Shown here in pieces: positions 37,201 to 45,364 of a stretch of DNA of 64,000 nt. Positions within the stretch are counted from its first letter, which is position 1, and every line of letters begins with the position of its first letter. The notes under the pieces were generated by a model. That model was not told the origin of the DNA. It was given only the letters and a program-made list of their open reading frames with translations, and did no database searches. The stretch is from positions 24,489 through 88,488 of the forward strand of contig JAZGEF010000045.1 in the NCBI GenBank assembly GCA_036478595.1, given 5' to 3'. This DNA comes from Granulosicoccus sp036478595 (GTDB lineage: Bacteria > Pseudomonadota > Gammaproteobacteria > Granulosicoccales > Granulosicoccaceae). The position numbers and the translations under genes are program-made.

Positions 37201-37432
37201 CTTTTAGTATGGTGATTTTCTGATCGGCAACAACGGATGTATTAAAGCCGCCTACGTCCTGAGTCATACTGCCAGAGTAATCCAGCACCAGTAAAATATT
37301 AGGCTTTATCTGGCCAGCCAGTTGTGAGCTGTAGACATCTAAATCGTCTGCGCTAGCGGGTACTGAAACCAGCAACGTTGAAGCTAATGCAATGATTGCT
37401 CTACGGTCTGTAAAATGTGTAACACTATGCAT
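34214..37432 (-). CDS. pilY1: PilY1-like type IV pilus tip adhesin
   Basis: 1072 residues with a signal peptide (IIALASTLLVSVPASA). The N-terminal von Willebrand A domain has MIDAS residues Asp51-x-Ser53-x-Ser55 (LDYSGSM) and cysteine pairs. The C-terminal third is the PilY1 beta-propeller with GMRRGGNNYYAVDVT, a calcium loop of EF type (DTNDNGIVDSGES) and YVGDTGSQVWRVDFNN. It acts at the pilus tip in adhesion, surface sensing and retraction control. It lies upstream of pilU on the same strand, but with a hairpin and 211 bases between, so they need not share a transcript. No minor pilin genes (fimU, pilV/W/X, pilE) are near, which is unusual. Confidence 0.9.
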   Translation of the reverse strand: MHSVTHFTDRRAIIALASTLLVSVPASADDLDVYSSQLAGQIKPNILLVLDYSGSMTQDVGGFNTSVVADQKITILKEAVNALMIEHEDRVNLGLGSLYGSTPSGVRWPVADLTDDPHTIDNDITPDTYSMRDVINAQLEQRSAYGATNTVGALADAALYFQAGPVTHNDASLSSSWSHHPDHWSNADSKYSGGNPYSALPASYFPEDAFQAGVSSGSLTDWCRDYTSYNPAGQNYCAGKTILQCVDRPPSSGFWDHDDNDSTPTVAYNSPGYNSCEYESNTAWTQPNYVSPIAHECQKNYMILISDGIPTVRTTGATLDSVLGASYSSCEDVSTSIFGDSGETYGNCGAEILHKMATEDQIAAIPDSKVKSYTIGFSVGGSGKAYLEKLAAAGQGQYFPADDKKQLTEALELLLDDILKGSESFAELSIDLNKASFSHDNRAYFSLFDPSSKPAWNGNVKGYYVTQTGLVDVNNAPAIITDAEGTRFDSNAQSFWSDAADGNEVDDGGASEQIEQGNRNLYTFTGNTIDTTIGEDLTATVNMLDKSNTMITDGMLNNPSDKAALLDWLQTAPMGDPLHSKVVTANYSDKKVVFAITNQGFLHAIDASKPTDINTPDSSGGEELFAFMPQELLGNLSDIKANASGPGGHIYGLDGQITPVHTDTNDNGIVDSGESLMLVFGMRRGGNNYYAVDVTNYNSPRLMWRIQGGAAPFAHLAQTWSRMSLVSVKAESSPNAVITAKKGAPSKQVLVFSGGYDAAVVDGTDGNVAASGNAIYMIDLDGTPIWSTSGLDNAEMDYSIPSDLVVVDTDGDRLADRIYVGDTGSQVWRVDFNNVDGGNAEFDVSLFAQLNDTANQPFFYPPSIALNHSSKGDHLSVSLTSGNRTDPLNADSLNAIYMLRDNDTEKGPPSGSINVINEGDLFKATDNSIASTDAGVASTAHDDLAASKGWFIELNLGEKGLSAPLTFEGNLMATTYEPSTTMGDGVCDFVATGKLYIMDLKDGRPVKYTDDGSRVTEGLLAADRISPLSGSRIPSSPIILFPEGSSQVNIIVDKESISMVAQRLQTVFWHGQ

Positions 37433-37586
37433 TTGAAATCCTTTACCCGTTTACGTTGGTGTACCGACACTGTTCAAATTCGCGTAAAAGCGCAAACTCA
37501 AGACGGACTGCTATGCGGGTTGTGGCGGCCACTAAAGTTATGCTCTTTAGTGACGAAGCGATAAAGCGTGCTCACAGGTGTCGAAA

Positions 37587-39011
37587 ATGCGTGTTAATCG
37601 AGAATTTGGCCTGCTTGCGCGGCTTTGGAAATATGTGTTCCGCGAAGTAGATGCCAGTTCTCTAGCGGTATTTCGAATATGTTTTGGCGGGTTATTACTG
37701 TTTGAGAGTATTAACTACGGCCTGTTTCTTTGCCTCGATTGTATGTATCGCAGTTCAGTTGTGTTGTTCAAGTATCAACACTTCGAATGGGTCACGCTGC
37801 TGCCTGGCAATGGTCTGGAATGGGTGTTGGCGTTGATGGGAATTAGCGCCATGGGCGTAATGCTGGGTTGGTATTATCGGCTTTGCTCAGTGCTGCTGCT
37901 ACTGTGTTTTTCCTATCACTTCTTGCTCGATCAAGCCCTGTACTTAAATCACTTTTATATGGTGATGCTGATCAGCGCCATTATGATATTTCTACCGGCT
38001 AATCGTATTTGGTCTGTTGATGCTTCGCGAGCTAAAAGCCGGGGCGGTGAAAATACACATTCCACCATTCCAAACTGGGCCTTGGTTTGGATGGCGTTTC
38101 AGCTCGAGATTATTTTGATTTATGCAGGCCTGGTAAAGCTAAACTACGATTGGCTTAACCTGGAGCCCTTGCGCTTGTGGATGCAGGTCAGCGCTGCCGA
38201 TGAAGCCACCATTTTTCAATGGCTCACTCACGATCCGGGCATTGCGCTTGCCAGCTATGGTGTTATCTTGCTGCATATTGTGGGTGCGCCATTGCTGTTG
38301 TTTAAAAAAACTCGCTTGGCGGTATTTTTGGTTTATTGCGTGTTTCATATCATGAATACGTTTGTATTTAACATTGGCATTTTTCCCTGGCTGACGCTCG
38401 CCGCCACCTTATTATTGTTTGATCCAGATTGGCCTCGTCAGGCTATAGCATGGCTAAACAGCAAAGGCTGGTGCTTACAGGGACGGCATTTAGCTCAAGG
38501 TGTTGTGGTTGCTCAGGTACCTAAACAGAACGCTTGGCAAATTGTGATCGTAGCGTTTATGGGTATATGGTTGCTGCTTCAAGCACTAATACCACTGCGT
38601 CACTACACCATGCCAGGTAATGTTGCATGGAACGAGGCGGGCCATCAATTTAGCTGGCGCATGAAGTTGCGTGACAAACGGGGCACTGTGTTGTTTCGCG
38701 TAGTTGATAGTACTAATCGAGAGTGGCGTGTAAAACCAGATAGATATCTCAACCAAAAACAGCTTTATCGAATTGCGTGCATACCCGGTTTGGTTTGGCA
38801 GTTTGCTCAAATGCTGGATACCGAATACAGCTTACGTACGGGTGCAAAGGTGGCTGTTTATGCAGATACCAGCTGTTCTCTTAATACTCGTAAGCCCGTA
38901 CCATTAGTTAATCAGCAGATCGATTTATCCATTATTCCACGTGATCACCCTACCTCAGCGTGGTTATATTCTCTTACTGAGCCGCTGCCGCGACCATTGT
39001 TTCATTGGTGA
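37587..39011 (+). CDS. HTTM-domain (vitamin K-dependent gamma-carboxylase-like) membrane protein
   Basis: About 474 residues from ATG 37587, which has AGGTG at good spacing; GTG 37578 is an alternative. The N-terminal part contains a set of membrane helices of the HTTM fold with the conserved AGLVKLNYDWL segment, whose lysine corresponds to the active-site lysine region of gamma-carboxylase. The C-terminal 120 residues are soluble and positively charged. Bacterial homologues are of unknown substrate, so carboxylase activity is only possible. Confidence 0.85.
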   Translation: MRVNREFGLLARLWKYVFREVDASSLAVFRICFGGLLLFESINYGLFLCLDCMYRSSVVLFKYQHFEWVTLLPGNGLEWVLALMGISAMGVMLGWYYRLCSVLLLLCFSYHFLLDQALYLNHFYMVMLISAIMIFLPANRIWSVDASRAKSRGGENTHSTIPNWALVWMAFQLEIILIYAGLVKLNYDWLNLEPLRLWMQVSAADEATIFQWLTHDPGIALASYGVILLHIVGAPLLLFKKTRLAVFLVYCVFHIMNTFVFNIGIFPWLTLAATLLLFDPDWPRQAIAWLNSKGWCLQGRHLAQGVVVAQVPKQNAWQIVIVAFMGIWLLLQALIPLRHYTMPGNVAWNEAGHQFSWRMKLRDKRGTVLFRVVDSTNREWRVKPDRYLNQKQLYRIACIPGLVWQFAQMLDTEYSLRTGAKVAVYADTSCSLNTRKPVPLVNQQIDLSIIPRDHPTSAWLYSLTEPLPRPLFHW

Positions 39012-39067
39012 TATATACTTTGCTCTCAGCAATGCCTACTCCTCTTTAATAACAACAAACCATCACT

Positions 39068-39952
39068 GTGATTTCTCTGGCGATCGAAGTTTTATCGATA
39101 CTAGCTCCAAGTGCGTTTCTAGCGCTGATTGGCATCGTTTGGTATCACCGTGGGCCGGAGTACCCGATAAAATTTGTAACAACGCTGGTTGTTGATGTCG
39201 GTATGCCCGCATTGCTGTTTTATACCTTAGCCACATCCAAAATCGAAATTTTGGAGCTTGCCAGAATGGCTTTTGCAGCGTTACTAGTCCATCTAATAAT
39301 TGTGCCGCTGGCAATTATCGCGCTTAAAGTTGCTAATAAAGATTGGCGACTATGTGTGGCGATGTCGGTAGGCAATACCGGTAACCTTGGATTACCAATT
39401 TGTCTGTTTGCCTTTGGTGAAGAAGGCTTGGCCTATGCCATGGCCTTTTTTTCAGTGCAAGTGTTATTGCTTTTCAGTTTTGGCGATGCCGTCTATGCTG
39501 GGCGCGCGAATATCGCAAAAACGCTACGCTCGCCAGTACTCATTTGCGTAGTGATAGGTGTGATTTTCAGGCTGTCAGGTTTTGATCTACCAGAAGTAGT
39601 GGCTGATACGACCAAACTGCTTGGCCAGCTTGTCATTCCGATAATGCTGATAACGCTCGGTGTGAGCCTGGCAGGTATGCGGGCAAAACATTTTCCATCA
39701 GCGCTACTTTGGTCATCAATCCGCATCATACTAACCATGGCTGTGGGGTTTTCACTAGCCCATATCCTTGGCTTTACTGGCGTGGCACGCGGTGTGTTAA
39801 TTCTGGAAACGGTTGTACCGGTTGCGGTGTTTAATTTTCTGCTGCTGGTGCGACATGATCGTGACCCCTCAGAAGTTTCCAGCTTAATACTGGTTACACA
39901 TCTAGCAGCCATTATCTATCTGCCCATTGTATTGGCGCTGTTGCTGCGCTAA
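39068..39952 (+). CDS. AEC-family (auxin efflux carrier) transporter
   Basis: 294 residues with about ten membrane helices in two halves, as in the bile acid/AEC superfamily. Recognisable features are GNTGNLGLPICLFAFGEEG in the middle and the ALLWSSIRIIL and GVLILETVVPVAVFNF segments late. Probably exports a small organic acid or amino acid; the substrate is unknown. Start GTG 39068. Confidence 0.88.
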   Translation: MISLAIEVLSILAPSAFLALIGIVWYHRGPEYPIKFVTTLVVDVGMPALLFYTLATSKIEILELARMAFAALLVHLIIVPLAIIALKVANKDWRLCVAMSVGNTGNLGLPICLFAFGEEGLAYAMAFFSVQVLLLFSFGDAVYAGRANIAKTLRSPVLICVVIGVIFRLSGFDLPEVVADTTKLLGQLVIPIMLITLGVSLAGMRAKHFPSALLWSSIRIILTMAVGFSLAHILGFTGVARGVLILETVVPVAVFNFLLLVRHDRDPSEVSSLILVTHLAAIIYLPIVLALLLR

Positions 39953-39982
39953 TACTCGGTCTTGGTTTAAAATTCGGCCTGC

Positions 39983-41392
39983 CTAGTCCTGCCACTGTGT
40001 GTGATAGGTTTGGTCGCCGCCTTCGAGTAGTTGATAGGTATGCGCCCCAAAGTAATCGCGCTGCGCTTGCAACAAGTTGGCGGGTAGGGTGGCCGTGCGA
40101 TAACCATCGTAGTAACACAATGCAGATGCTAATGCTGGCACCGGAACACCACCCATTAATGCATCACAGGTGGTTTTGCGCCAGGCTGGCTGAGCGGTTT
40201 CGATAAGCGTTATAAAGTGATCATCAAGCAACAAATTTTGTAGTTGAGGCTTGTTTTTAAAGGCGGCTCTGATGTCAGTTAAAAAGGCTGATCGAATAAT
40301 GCAGCCTGCACGCCAGAGCTGTGCAACTGCAGCTAAATCAATTTCCCATTCAAACTGCTCGGCCGCTTGTTGAATTAATACAAAGCCCTGTGCATATGAA
40401 ATTAACCTTGATGCAAGTAGTGCTTGTTCCAGGTCATCTACAGTTGCGTTGGCAGTGAATTGATTTGGGCCTTTGAGTTTTGTAGCGGCATCGATTCGTT
40501 CTGATTTTAATGATGACAAAAAACGAGAGAAAACCGCTTCTGTAATTAATGGCAATGGCACACCAAAATCAAGTGCATTGATTGCAGTCCATTTACCGGT
40601 GCCTTTTTGCCCGGCTTTATCCAGAATTCTATCTATTGTATGTGTGCCATCGGTTTTATGCGCAAGAATATCGGCGGTTATCTCGATCAGATAACTATTA
40701 AGCGGGCCTTTGTTCCAATCGGCAAAGACTTCGTGCATAACATCATTGCTCATGCCCAGTGCGGATTTCATAAAGTGATAGCACTCGCAAATAAGCTGCA
40801 TATCACCGTATTCAATTCCGTTGTGCACCATTTTTACAAAATGGCCAGCGCCGTTTTTGCCCACCCACTCACAGCAAGGCTCGCCTTGTTCCGTCTTGGC
40901 AGCGATCGCTTGAAACAGCTCTTTTATGTCGGGCCATGCTTTGACATCGCCGCCCGGCATTAGCGATGGTCCATGCCGCGCGCCTTCTTCACCGCCTGAT
41001 ACGCCCATACCGACAAAGCGTATATTTTGTTTTTGTAAGGCTAGTGACCGACGTTGAGTGTCTTCATAATTGGAATTGCCACCATCGATGATGATGTCGT
41101 TATCGCTTAGCTGAGGCAGGAGTTGTTCGATCACTGCATCAACGGCCTTGCCGGCTTTTACCATCAGCATAATCCTGCGTGGTGTTGTTAGTTGACTCAC
41201 TAGCGCTTGCAGTGATTCAGCGCCAACAATTTGTGTCCCCTTGGCCTCGCCATCCAAAAATTCAGTGGTTTTGCTGGCGGTGCGATTATAGGCCGCCACG
41301 CGATAGCCACGATCGTTCATGTTCAGAATTAGATTTTGGCCCATTACGGCTAAGCCAATGAGCCCAATATCGCACGGTGTCTGATTGCTCAT
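39983..41392 (-). CDS. gnd: 6-phosphogluconate dehydrogenase, decarboxylating
   Basis: Third enzyme of the oxidative pentose phosphate pathway, 469 residues, close to the 468 of E. coli Gnd. The NADP Rossmann motif is GLIGLAVMGQNLILNM, the catalytic region has HNGIEYGDMQLICE, and the signature GTGKWTAINAL is intact. ATG 41392 is preferred to a start 18 bases upstream because GAGGCG precedes it. No other pathway genes (zwf, pgl, edd) are near. Confidence 0.95.
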   Translation of the reverse strand: MSNQTPCDIGLIGLAVMGQNLILNMNDRGYRVAAYNRTASKTTEFLDGEAKGTQIVGAESLQALVSQLTTPRRIMLMVKAGKAVDAVIEQLLPQLSDNDIIIDGGNSNYEDTQRRSLALQKQNIRFVGMGVSGGEEGARHGPSLMPGGDVKAWPDIKELFQAIAAKTEQGEPCCEWVGKNGAGHFVKMVHNGIEYGDMQLICECYHFMKSALGMSNDVMHEVFADWNKGPLNSYLIEITADILAHKTDGTHTIDRILDKAGQKGTGKWTAINALDFGVPLPLITEAVFSRFLSSLKSERIDAATKLKGPNQFTANATVDDLEQALLASRLISYAQGFVLIQQAAEQFEWEIDLAAVAQLWRAGCIIRSAFLTDIRAAFKNKPQLQNLLLDDHFITLIETAQPAWRKTTCDALMGGVPVPALASALCYYDGYRTATLPANLLQAQRDYFGAHTYQLLEGGDQTYHTQWQD

Positions 41393-41529
41393 TATCGCCT
41401 CGAATGCCATAAAAGGCTATTGTGCACCAAATAGGACATGCCACGGCAGGATGATTGCAAGCAAGCGCTATGACTGACATTCTAAGCCCGGTCGGCTAGA
41501 CTTCAATGCAATCGGTTAAAGTAATTACC

Positions 41530-42774
41530 ATGCAGCAAAAACTCGTTAATAGAGGCGTTTTGATTCTAGTGCTGATCGTGATATCGGCTCTGTTTGTAAC
41601 TGTTGTCAAACCCTTTTTACTGTCTATATTTTTGGCCGCATTATTTGCCGCACTATTTACCCCCCTGTATCGAAAAATATTGGCTCTAGTTAAGGGGCGC
41701 GAAAGCCTGGCGGCATTGTGCACTTTATTGTGTGTCATGACGTTCGTATTTATACCGATGTTTGTTTTGGGCGGTGCTGTGCTCGGGCAAGCTAGTGACA
41801 TATTGCAGATTGCTTGGCCTAAGGTGGCTCAGCAGCTCCAACACCCAGAACTCTTTACCGAAAAGCTTGCCTCGCTTCCGTTTTATGAACAGCTGTTGCC
41901 TTACCGCGATAGTTTGCTCGGAATCCTTAGCGACCTATCGAGTAATTTTTCAAAAGCTGCTGTTGGGTTTGTGCAAAAAACAACGGCTAGTGCACTCGGG
42001 ATGCTGTTGTCTAGCGTTATTGTGTTGTACACCATGTTCTTTTTTTTGATGGACGGTGATCGCTTATTGTATTACCTGCTGTACTACATACCACTCAACG
42101 ATACTGATGAGAAAAAACTCCTGCACCGATTTACGTCGGTTACGCGTGCAACTATAAAAGGCACGGCAGTCATTGGTGTTCTCCAGGGCACACTTGCGGG
42201 TTTGGCTTTATGGTTTGTGGGTATTCCCAATTCACTTTTTTGGGCAGTGGTCATGATGTTTATGTCAGTGGTGCCGGGAATTGGAACGGCGTTTGTCTGG
42301 GCGCCTGCTGCAGTTTATCTGGCAGTGACAGGTAACGTTTTGCAAGCAGTTGGCTTGACTGTTTACTGCGTTGTAGTGGTGGGCACCGTCGACAATTTGC
42401 TACGCCCTAAGTTGGTTGGGAATGACACTCAGCTGCACGAGCTGTATATCTTTTTTAGTACGCTTGGCGGTTTGCTTTTGTTTGGTTTCATGGGGTTTAT
42501 TATTGGGCCTATAATTGCCGCTTTGTTTGTCACTATCTGGGAAGTGTACGGTGAGGAATTTAGCGACTGGCTGCCCACTACAGCGTTTCGCCCTAAAGCT
42601 CAGAACTTTGAATTGCCGCATCAACGCAGGCGAGGCAACGATAAGGTTAAAGCAGCGGCTAGTCAATTAACAACGACTAACCCTGCGACTAATAAAACGG
42701 TTAGCCAAACGGCCAGCAGGTCAATAAAAACCCCGTCGATCAAGCCCGATGCATCACCGCCTGACGAAGCTTAG
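41530..42774 (+). CDS. AI-2E family permease (PerM-like)
   Basis: 414 residues, seven or eight membrane segments, with the conserved GVGG-like C-terminal region here reading GIGTAFVWAPAAVYLAVTG and DNLLRPKLVG. The family includes TqsA (AI-2 export) and sodium/proton exchangers; specificity is not readable. ATG 41530 fits the family N-terminus better than the in-frame ATG at 41506. It ends in a lysine/threonine-rich tail. It converges on the Crp/Fnr gene with 5 bases between. Confidence 0.85.
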   Translation: MQQKLVNRGVLILVLIVISALFVTVVKPFLLSIFLAALFAALFTPLYRKILALVKGRESLAALCTLLCVMTFVFIPMFVLGGAVLGQASDILQIAWPKVAQQLQHPELFTEKLASLPFYEQLLPYRDSLLGILSDLSSNFSKAAVGFVQKTTASALGMLLSSVIVLYTMFFFLMDGDRLLYYLLYYIPLNDTDEKKLLHRFTSVTRATIKGTAVIGVLQGTLAGLALWFVGIPNSLFWAVVMMFMSVVPGIGTAFVWAPAAVYLAVTGNVLQAVGLTVYCVVVVGTVDNLLRPKLVGNDTQLHELYIFFSTLGGLLLFGFMGFIIGPIIAALFVTIWEVYGEEFSDWLPTTAFRPKAQNFELPHQRRRGNDKVKAAASQLTTTNPATNKTVSQTASRSIKTPSIKPDASPPDEA

Positions 42775-42779
42775 CGCAG

Positions 42780-43445
42780 TTACCAATGACGAGGTAGTTT
42801 ACGCATTATGTAAATGATGCCATCGCGTAGCTCCACGTACTCACCCTTGATGAGCTCTGCCATCACCTTGCCCACCATCTCTCTAGATGCGCCAATCATA
42901 TTGCCGAGCTCTTGGTGAGAGTACTTTTTAGCTAATTGCATTACGCCATCGCCAGCGTCCTCACTGAGCTCTAGCAGTTTGTCTGCAAGGCGGCGGTAGA
43001 CATTATCTAAGGCCAAACTGCGGCTACCTTCGGTGGCATGGCGTAAGCGTTGTGTTAATGAACGAATAATACCCAAGGCCATTTCAGGGCTTGATTGCAT
43101 CGTGCGTATAAAATCAGTTTTGCTGATCATTATAGCGGACGTGTTTTCCAGGGTTGCCACTGATGCAGATCGTGGTTCGTCGTCGAGCAATGCAATATCA
43201 CCGATTACCGATCCTTCGCCTTGCTCATAGAGCACTAATTCTTTACCATCGTCATCACTGACGAAGACCTTCACTAAGCCTGAGGCGATCACATACATTG
43301 ATTCGCCTGCATCACCTTCCGTCATTAAAATAGCGTTTTTTCGAAATTGCACTTCACGGGACTGACTCGCAAGTTCACTCAGCTGATCATCTGTCAGATG
43401 GTTAAAAAGCTCTACATTTTTCAATAAGGTTTGCGCGTCTTTCAT
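42780..43445 (-). CDS. Crp/Fnr-family transcription regulator
   Basis: 221 residues from ATG 43445, chosen for the GGAAAC ribosome site. The N-terminal cyclic-nucleotide-binding beta roll reads EGDAGESMYVIASGLVKVF and GSVIGDIALLDDEPRSASV. The C-terminal helix-turn-helix reads SHQELGNMIGASREMVGKVM. There are no Fnr-type cysteine clusters, so it is more Crp-like, though whether it binds cAMP cannot be told. It is divergent from luxR across 243 bases and could regulate it. Confidence 0.88.
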   Translation of the reverse strand: MKDAQTLLKNVELFNHLTDDQLSELASQSREVQFRKNAILMTEGDAGESMYVIASGLVKVFVSDDDGKELVLYEQGEGSVIGDIALLDDEPRSASVATLENTSAIMISKTDFIRTMQSSPEMALGIIRSLTQRLRHATEGSRSLALDNVYRRLADKLLELSEDAGDGVMQLAKKYSHQELGNMIGASREMVGKVMAELIKGEYVELRDGIIYIMRKLPRHW

Positions 43446-43688
43446 AGTGTTTCCAGAATTTTGAGTAGTCTTTTTGCAGTTATTATCGGCCCTTGCTACC
43501 AGTTTCGGCATAAACCCTGTTAGTAACGGTAAGTTTCATGCAAAAATGACAATAGTAGCTATCGCAATGGGTTAAATGTAACCATAATAGCGGCATGTAG
43601 GGTCGTGTTTATTACCGCTTGAATTTACGTTCTTCAATGTTTTTATAACACAGCTTGTGACCTAACTCATCGTTAAGAGACACAGGGT
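43446..43688. promoter_or_regulatory. Shared upstream region of crp-like gene and luxR
   Basis: 243-base region between two divergent regulators. It holds one dyad, GGTTA (43570-43574), AATG, TAACC (43579-43583), a possible operator. No lux box of the classical 20-base form was found here. The luxR start is GTG 43689 with AGGGTG near it. Confidence 0.35.
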
Positions 43689-44417
43689 GTGAAACTAGAA
43701 CGATTATTAGAGTATTCCGAATCACTCGCTGCCTGTGGAACCCAGGACGAGATAAAAGCAGTGTGCAAGACATTCGCCCACAGCTTAGGCTTCGAGCATT
43801 TTATCTATGGCGCCTACTTCCCTCTAGCCGAAAACATTGTGATCCTAAACGGGTTTCCTGACCCATGGCGTGCACATTATGACAGCGCAGGCTATATGTA
43901 TTCTGATCCAACTGTGAAACATTGCAGCGTCAAAACATCCGCTATTGAATGGTCACAATTGGATTTGGCAAAAGACCAGCGCGGCACAGCCGAGCGTGAA
44001 ATCATGAGCGAGGCTGCGGTATATGGCTTGCGCCAGGGCGTTAGCGTGCCCGTTCATGGTCCCGGAGGCGAATGGGGCATGATGAGCTTGTCATCAAAAG
44101 AGAGATACAGCCCAACAATGATTCACGACACACGTTTTCACACTCAGTTTATTGCGCAGGCTGCCCACGAAGCACTAAAGCGAGTGGTTAACGCTGTTGA
44201 TGGCGATTCGCTTGAGTCTCAACTCACGGTGCGCGAGTGCGAATGCCTACAATGGACGGCAAATGGCAAAACTGCCTGGGAGATCTCCAAGATACTCTGT
44301 CTTTCAGAGAGCACAGTGGCCTTTCATTTAAAAAATGCCATTAATAAGATGGCAGTCGCCAACCGCCCTCAAGCCGTAGCAAAAGCAGTTGCACAGTCAC
44401 GCATCACGCTGTTTTAA
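43689..44417 (+). CDS. luxR: LuxR-family acyl-homoserine-lactone receptor
   Basis: 242 residues. The autoinducer-binding domain (1-165) keeps the signal-binding residues: Trp60, Tyr64, Asp73-Pro74, Trp88 and the glycine of RQGVSV (117). The C-terminal LuxR HTH (about 178-230) has LTVRECECLQWTANGKTAWEI and STVAFHLKNAINKM, with the conserved glutamate 183. It is a canonical AHL-responsive activator or repressor. It is followed directly by convergent luxI, with a 14-base overlap of the two stop regions. Confidence 0.92.
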   Translation: MKLERLLEYSESLAACGTQDEIKAVCKTFAHSLGFEHFIYGAYFPLAENIVILNGFPDPWRAHYDSAGYMYSDPTVKHCSVKTSAIEWSQLDLAKDQRGTAEREIMSEAAVYGLRQGVSVPVHGPGGEWGMMSLSSKERYSPTMIHDTRFHTQFIAQAAHEALKRVVNAVDGDSLESQLTVRECECLQWTANGKTAWEISKILCLSESTVAFHLKNAINKMAVANRPQAVAKAVAQSRITLF

Positions 44418-45015
44418 GCGCTTTAGTTGCGTGTGCAACGGCATTTCTAAACTGCTCGTTTACGGGTATCCAACAAGCAACAGATTCAACTGATCCCACC
44501 ATTGTTGATTCGCCGTCGCCAAATCGAATCATCGGTATATCGCAGCGTTTCATTAATCGTTCAACCGATACGCTGGTTACCGTAACGTATTGTTCAATGC
44601 TATTTAAATCAGCGAAAGCGATTAATTGATCGATCATTGCGTAGGTGAGATCGCTTAAGTATATTTGCCCTTTGTAACGACGAGAGGCGCTGGTGACGGC
44701 AAACCGGCTTAGTTCCCAAATGGAGGTCGCTATCGGCGTTTTCTCTCCGCGCAGTAGTTGTGGGAATGTGTTGGCAAGCATGTTAGGGCCAGTAGTGGGG
44801 AGTATTCGCCAGCAACCTTGAGCACGTTGTTGATCGCCTGCAATCATGTAGATTGGATTTAGATGATCAAAGTCGTCCCGTTCTTGTTGATTGGTCCCGT
44901 CAACTTGCCAACCTAGCTTTTCATGAAAAACGTCGTATCGCAGCTTGAACATTTGCTCCATAAGGTGGGGGGTTATATTGCTATCTCCTGCTTTGCCAAT
45001 CACTACTGTTGACAT
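44404..45015 (-). CDS. luxI: Acyl-homoserine-lactone synthase LuxI
   Basis: 203 residues. Start ATG 45015 follows a perfect AAGGAGGTGATC ribosome site; an in-frame ATG upstream is not used. All invariant residues of AHL synthases are present: Arg26, Phe30, Trp36, Asp47, Asp50, Arg70, Glu101 and Arg104. It makes a signal from acyl-ACP or acyl-CoA and SAM; acyl length cannot be predicted. It is transcribed toward luxR, overlapping it by 14 bases at the 3' ends. Confidence 0.93.
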   Translation of the reverse strand: MSTVVIGKAGDSNITPHLMEQMFKLRYDVFHEKLGWQVDGTNQQERDDFDHLNPIYMIAGDQQRAQGCWRILPTTGPNMLANTFPQLLRGEKTPIATSIWELSRFAVTSASRRYKGQIYLSDLTYAMIDQLIAFADLNSIEQYVTVTSVSVERLMKRCDIPMIRFGDGESTMVGSVESVACWIPVNEQFRNAVAHATKALKTA

Positions 45016-45364
45016 GATCACCTCCTTCGCTAAAACGTGTGATGGAGTAAAGGCCAAAAGTAGTTTTTTGTTAGCTGTAAAATTTGGTAGGAAATGGCTT
45101 TAAATGAAACAGTTAAATGATTGAAAAATAGAGATTATAGTATAGCGCTATAGTTCACGCTTATGTGACTAAGCAATGTGCATGCGGTTTAAAAGACTAC
45201 ATTCTGAACAGCTTAGTGCGTACACTAAAGGGGTAAGGTTTGCACATCCGCGTGCGAATGTTCGCATACAAAAATACCAGGTGTTGCAATTTGAATGCAC
45301 TTTGACGTTCATTTGCAGTTGAAAAGCATATTGAATTAAAACAATAAAGCGAAGAGGGATTCAC
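45016..45364. promoter_or_regulatory. 349-base region between luxI and dppA with several dyads
   Basis: Divergent promoters of luxI (minus) and the dpp operon (plus) must lie here. Visible dyads: TATAGCGCTATA, a perfect 12-base palindrome (45141-45152); TTAGTG CGTA CACTAA (45213-45228); TGCGAA TG TTCGCA (45253-45266). Any could be a LuxR or other regulator site; none matches the classical Vibrio lux box. No gene is seen. Confidence 0.4.

Noticed and set aside
45253..45266. TGCGAATGTTCGCA as a Gram-positive type LexA box
   Set aside because: Spacing is wrong for that consensus and the organism is gammaproteobacterial; kept only as an unassigned dyad.
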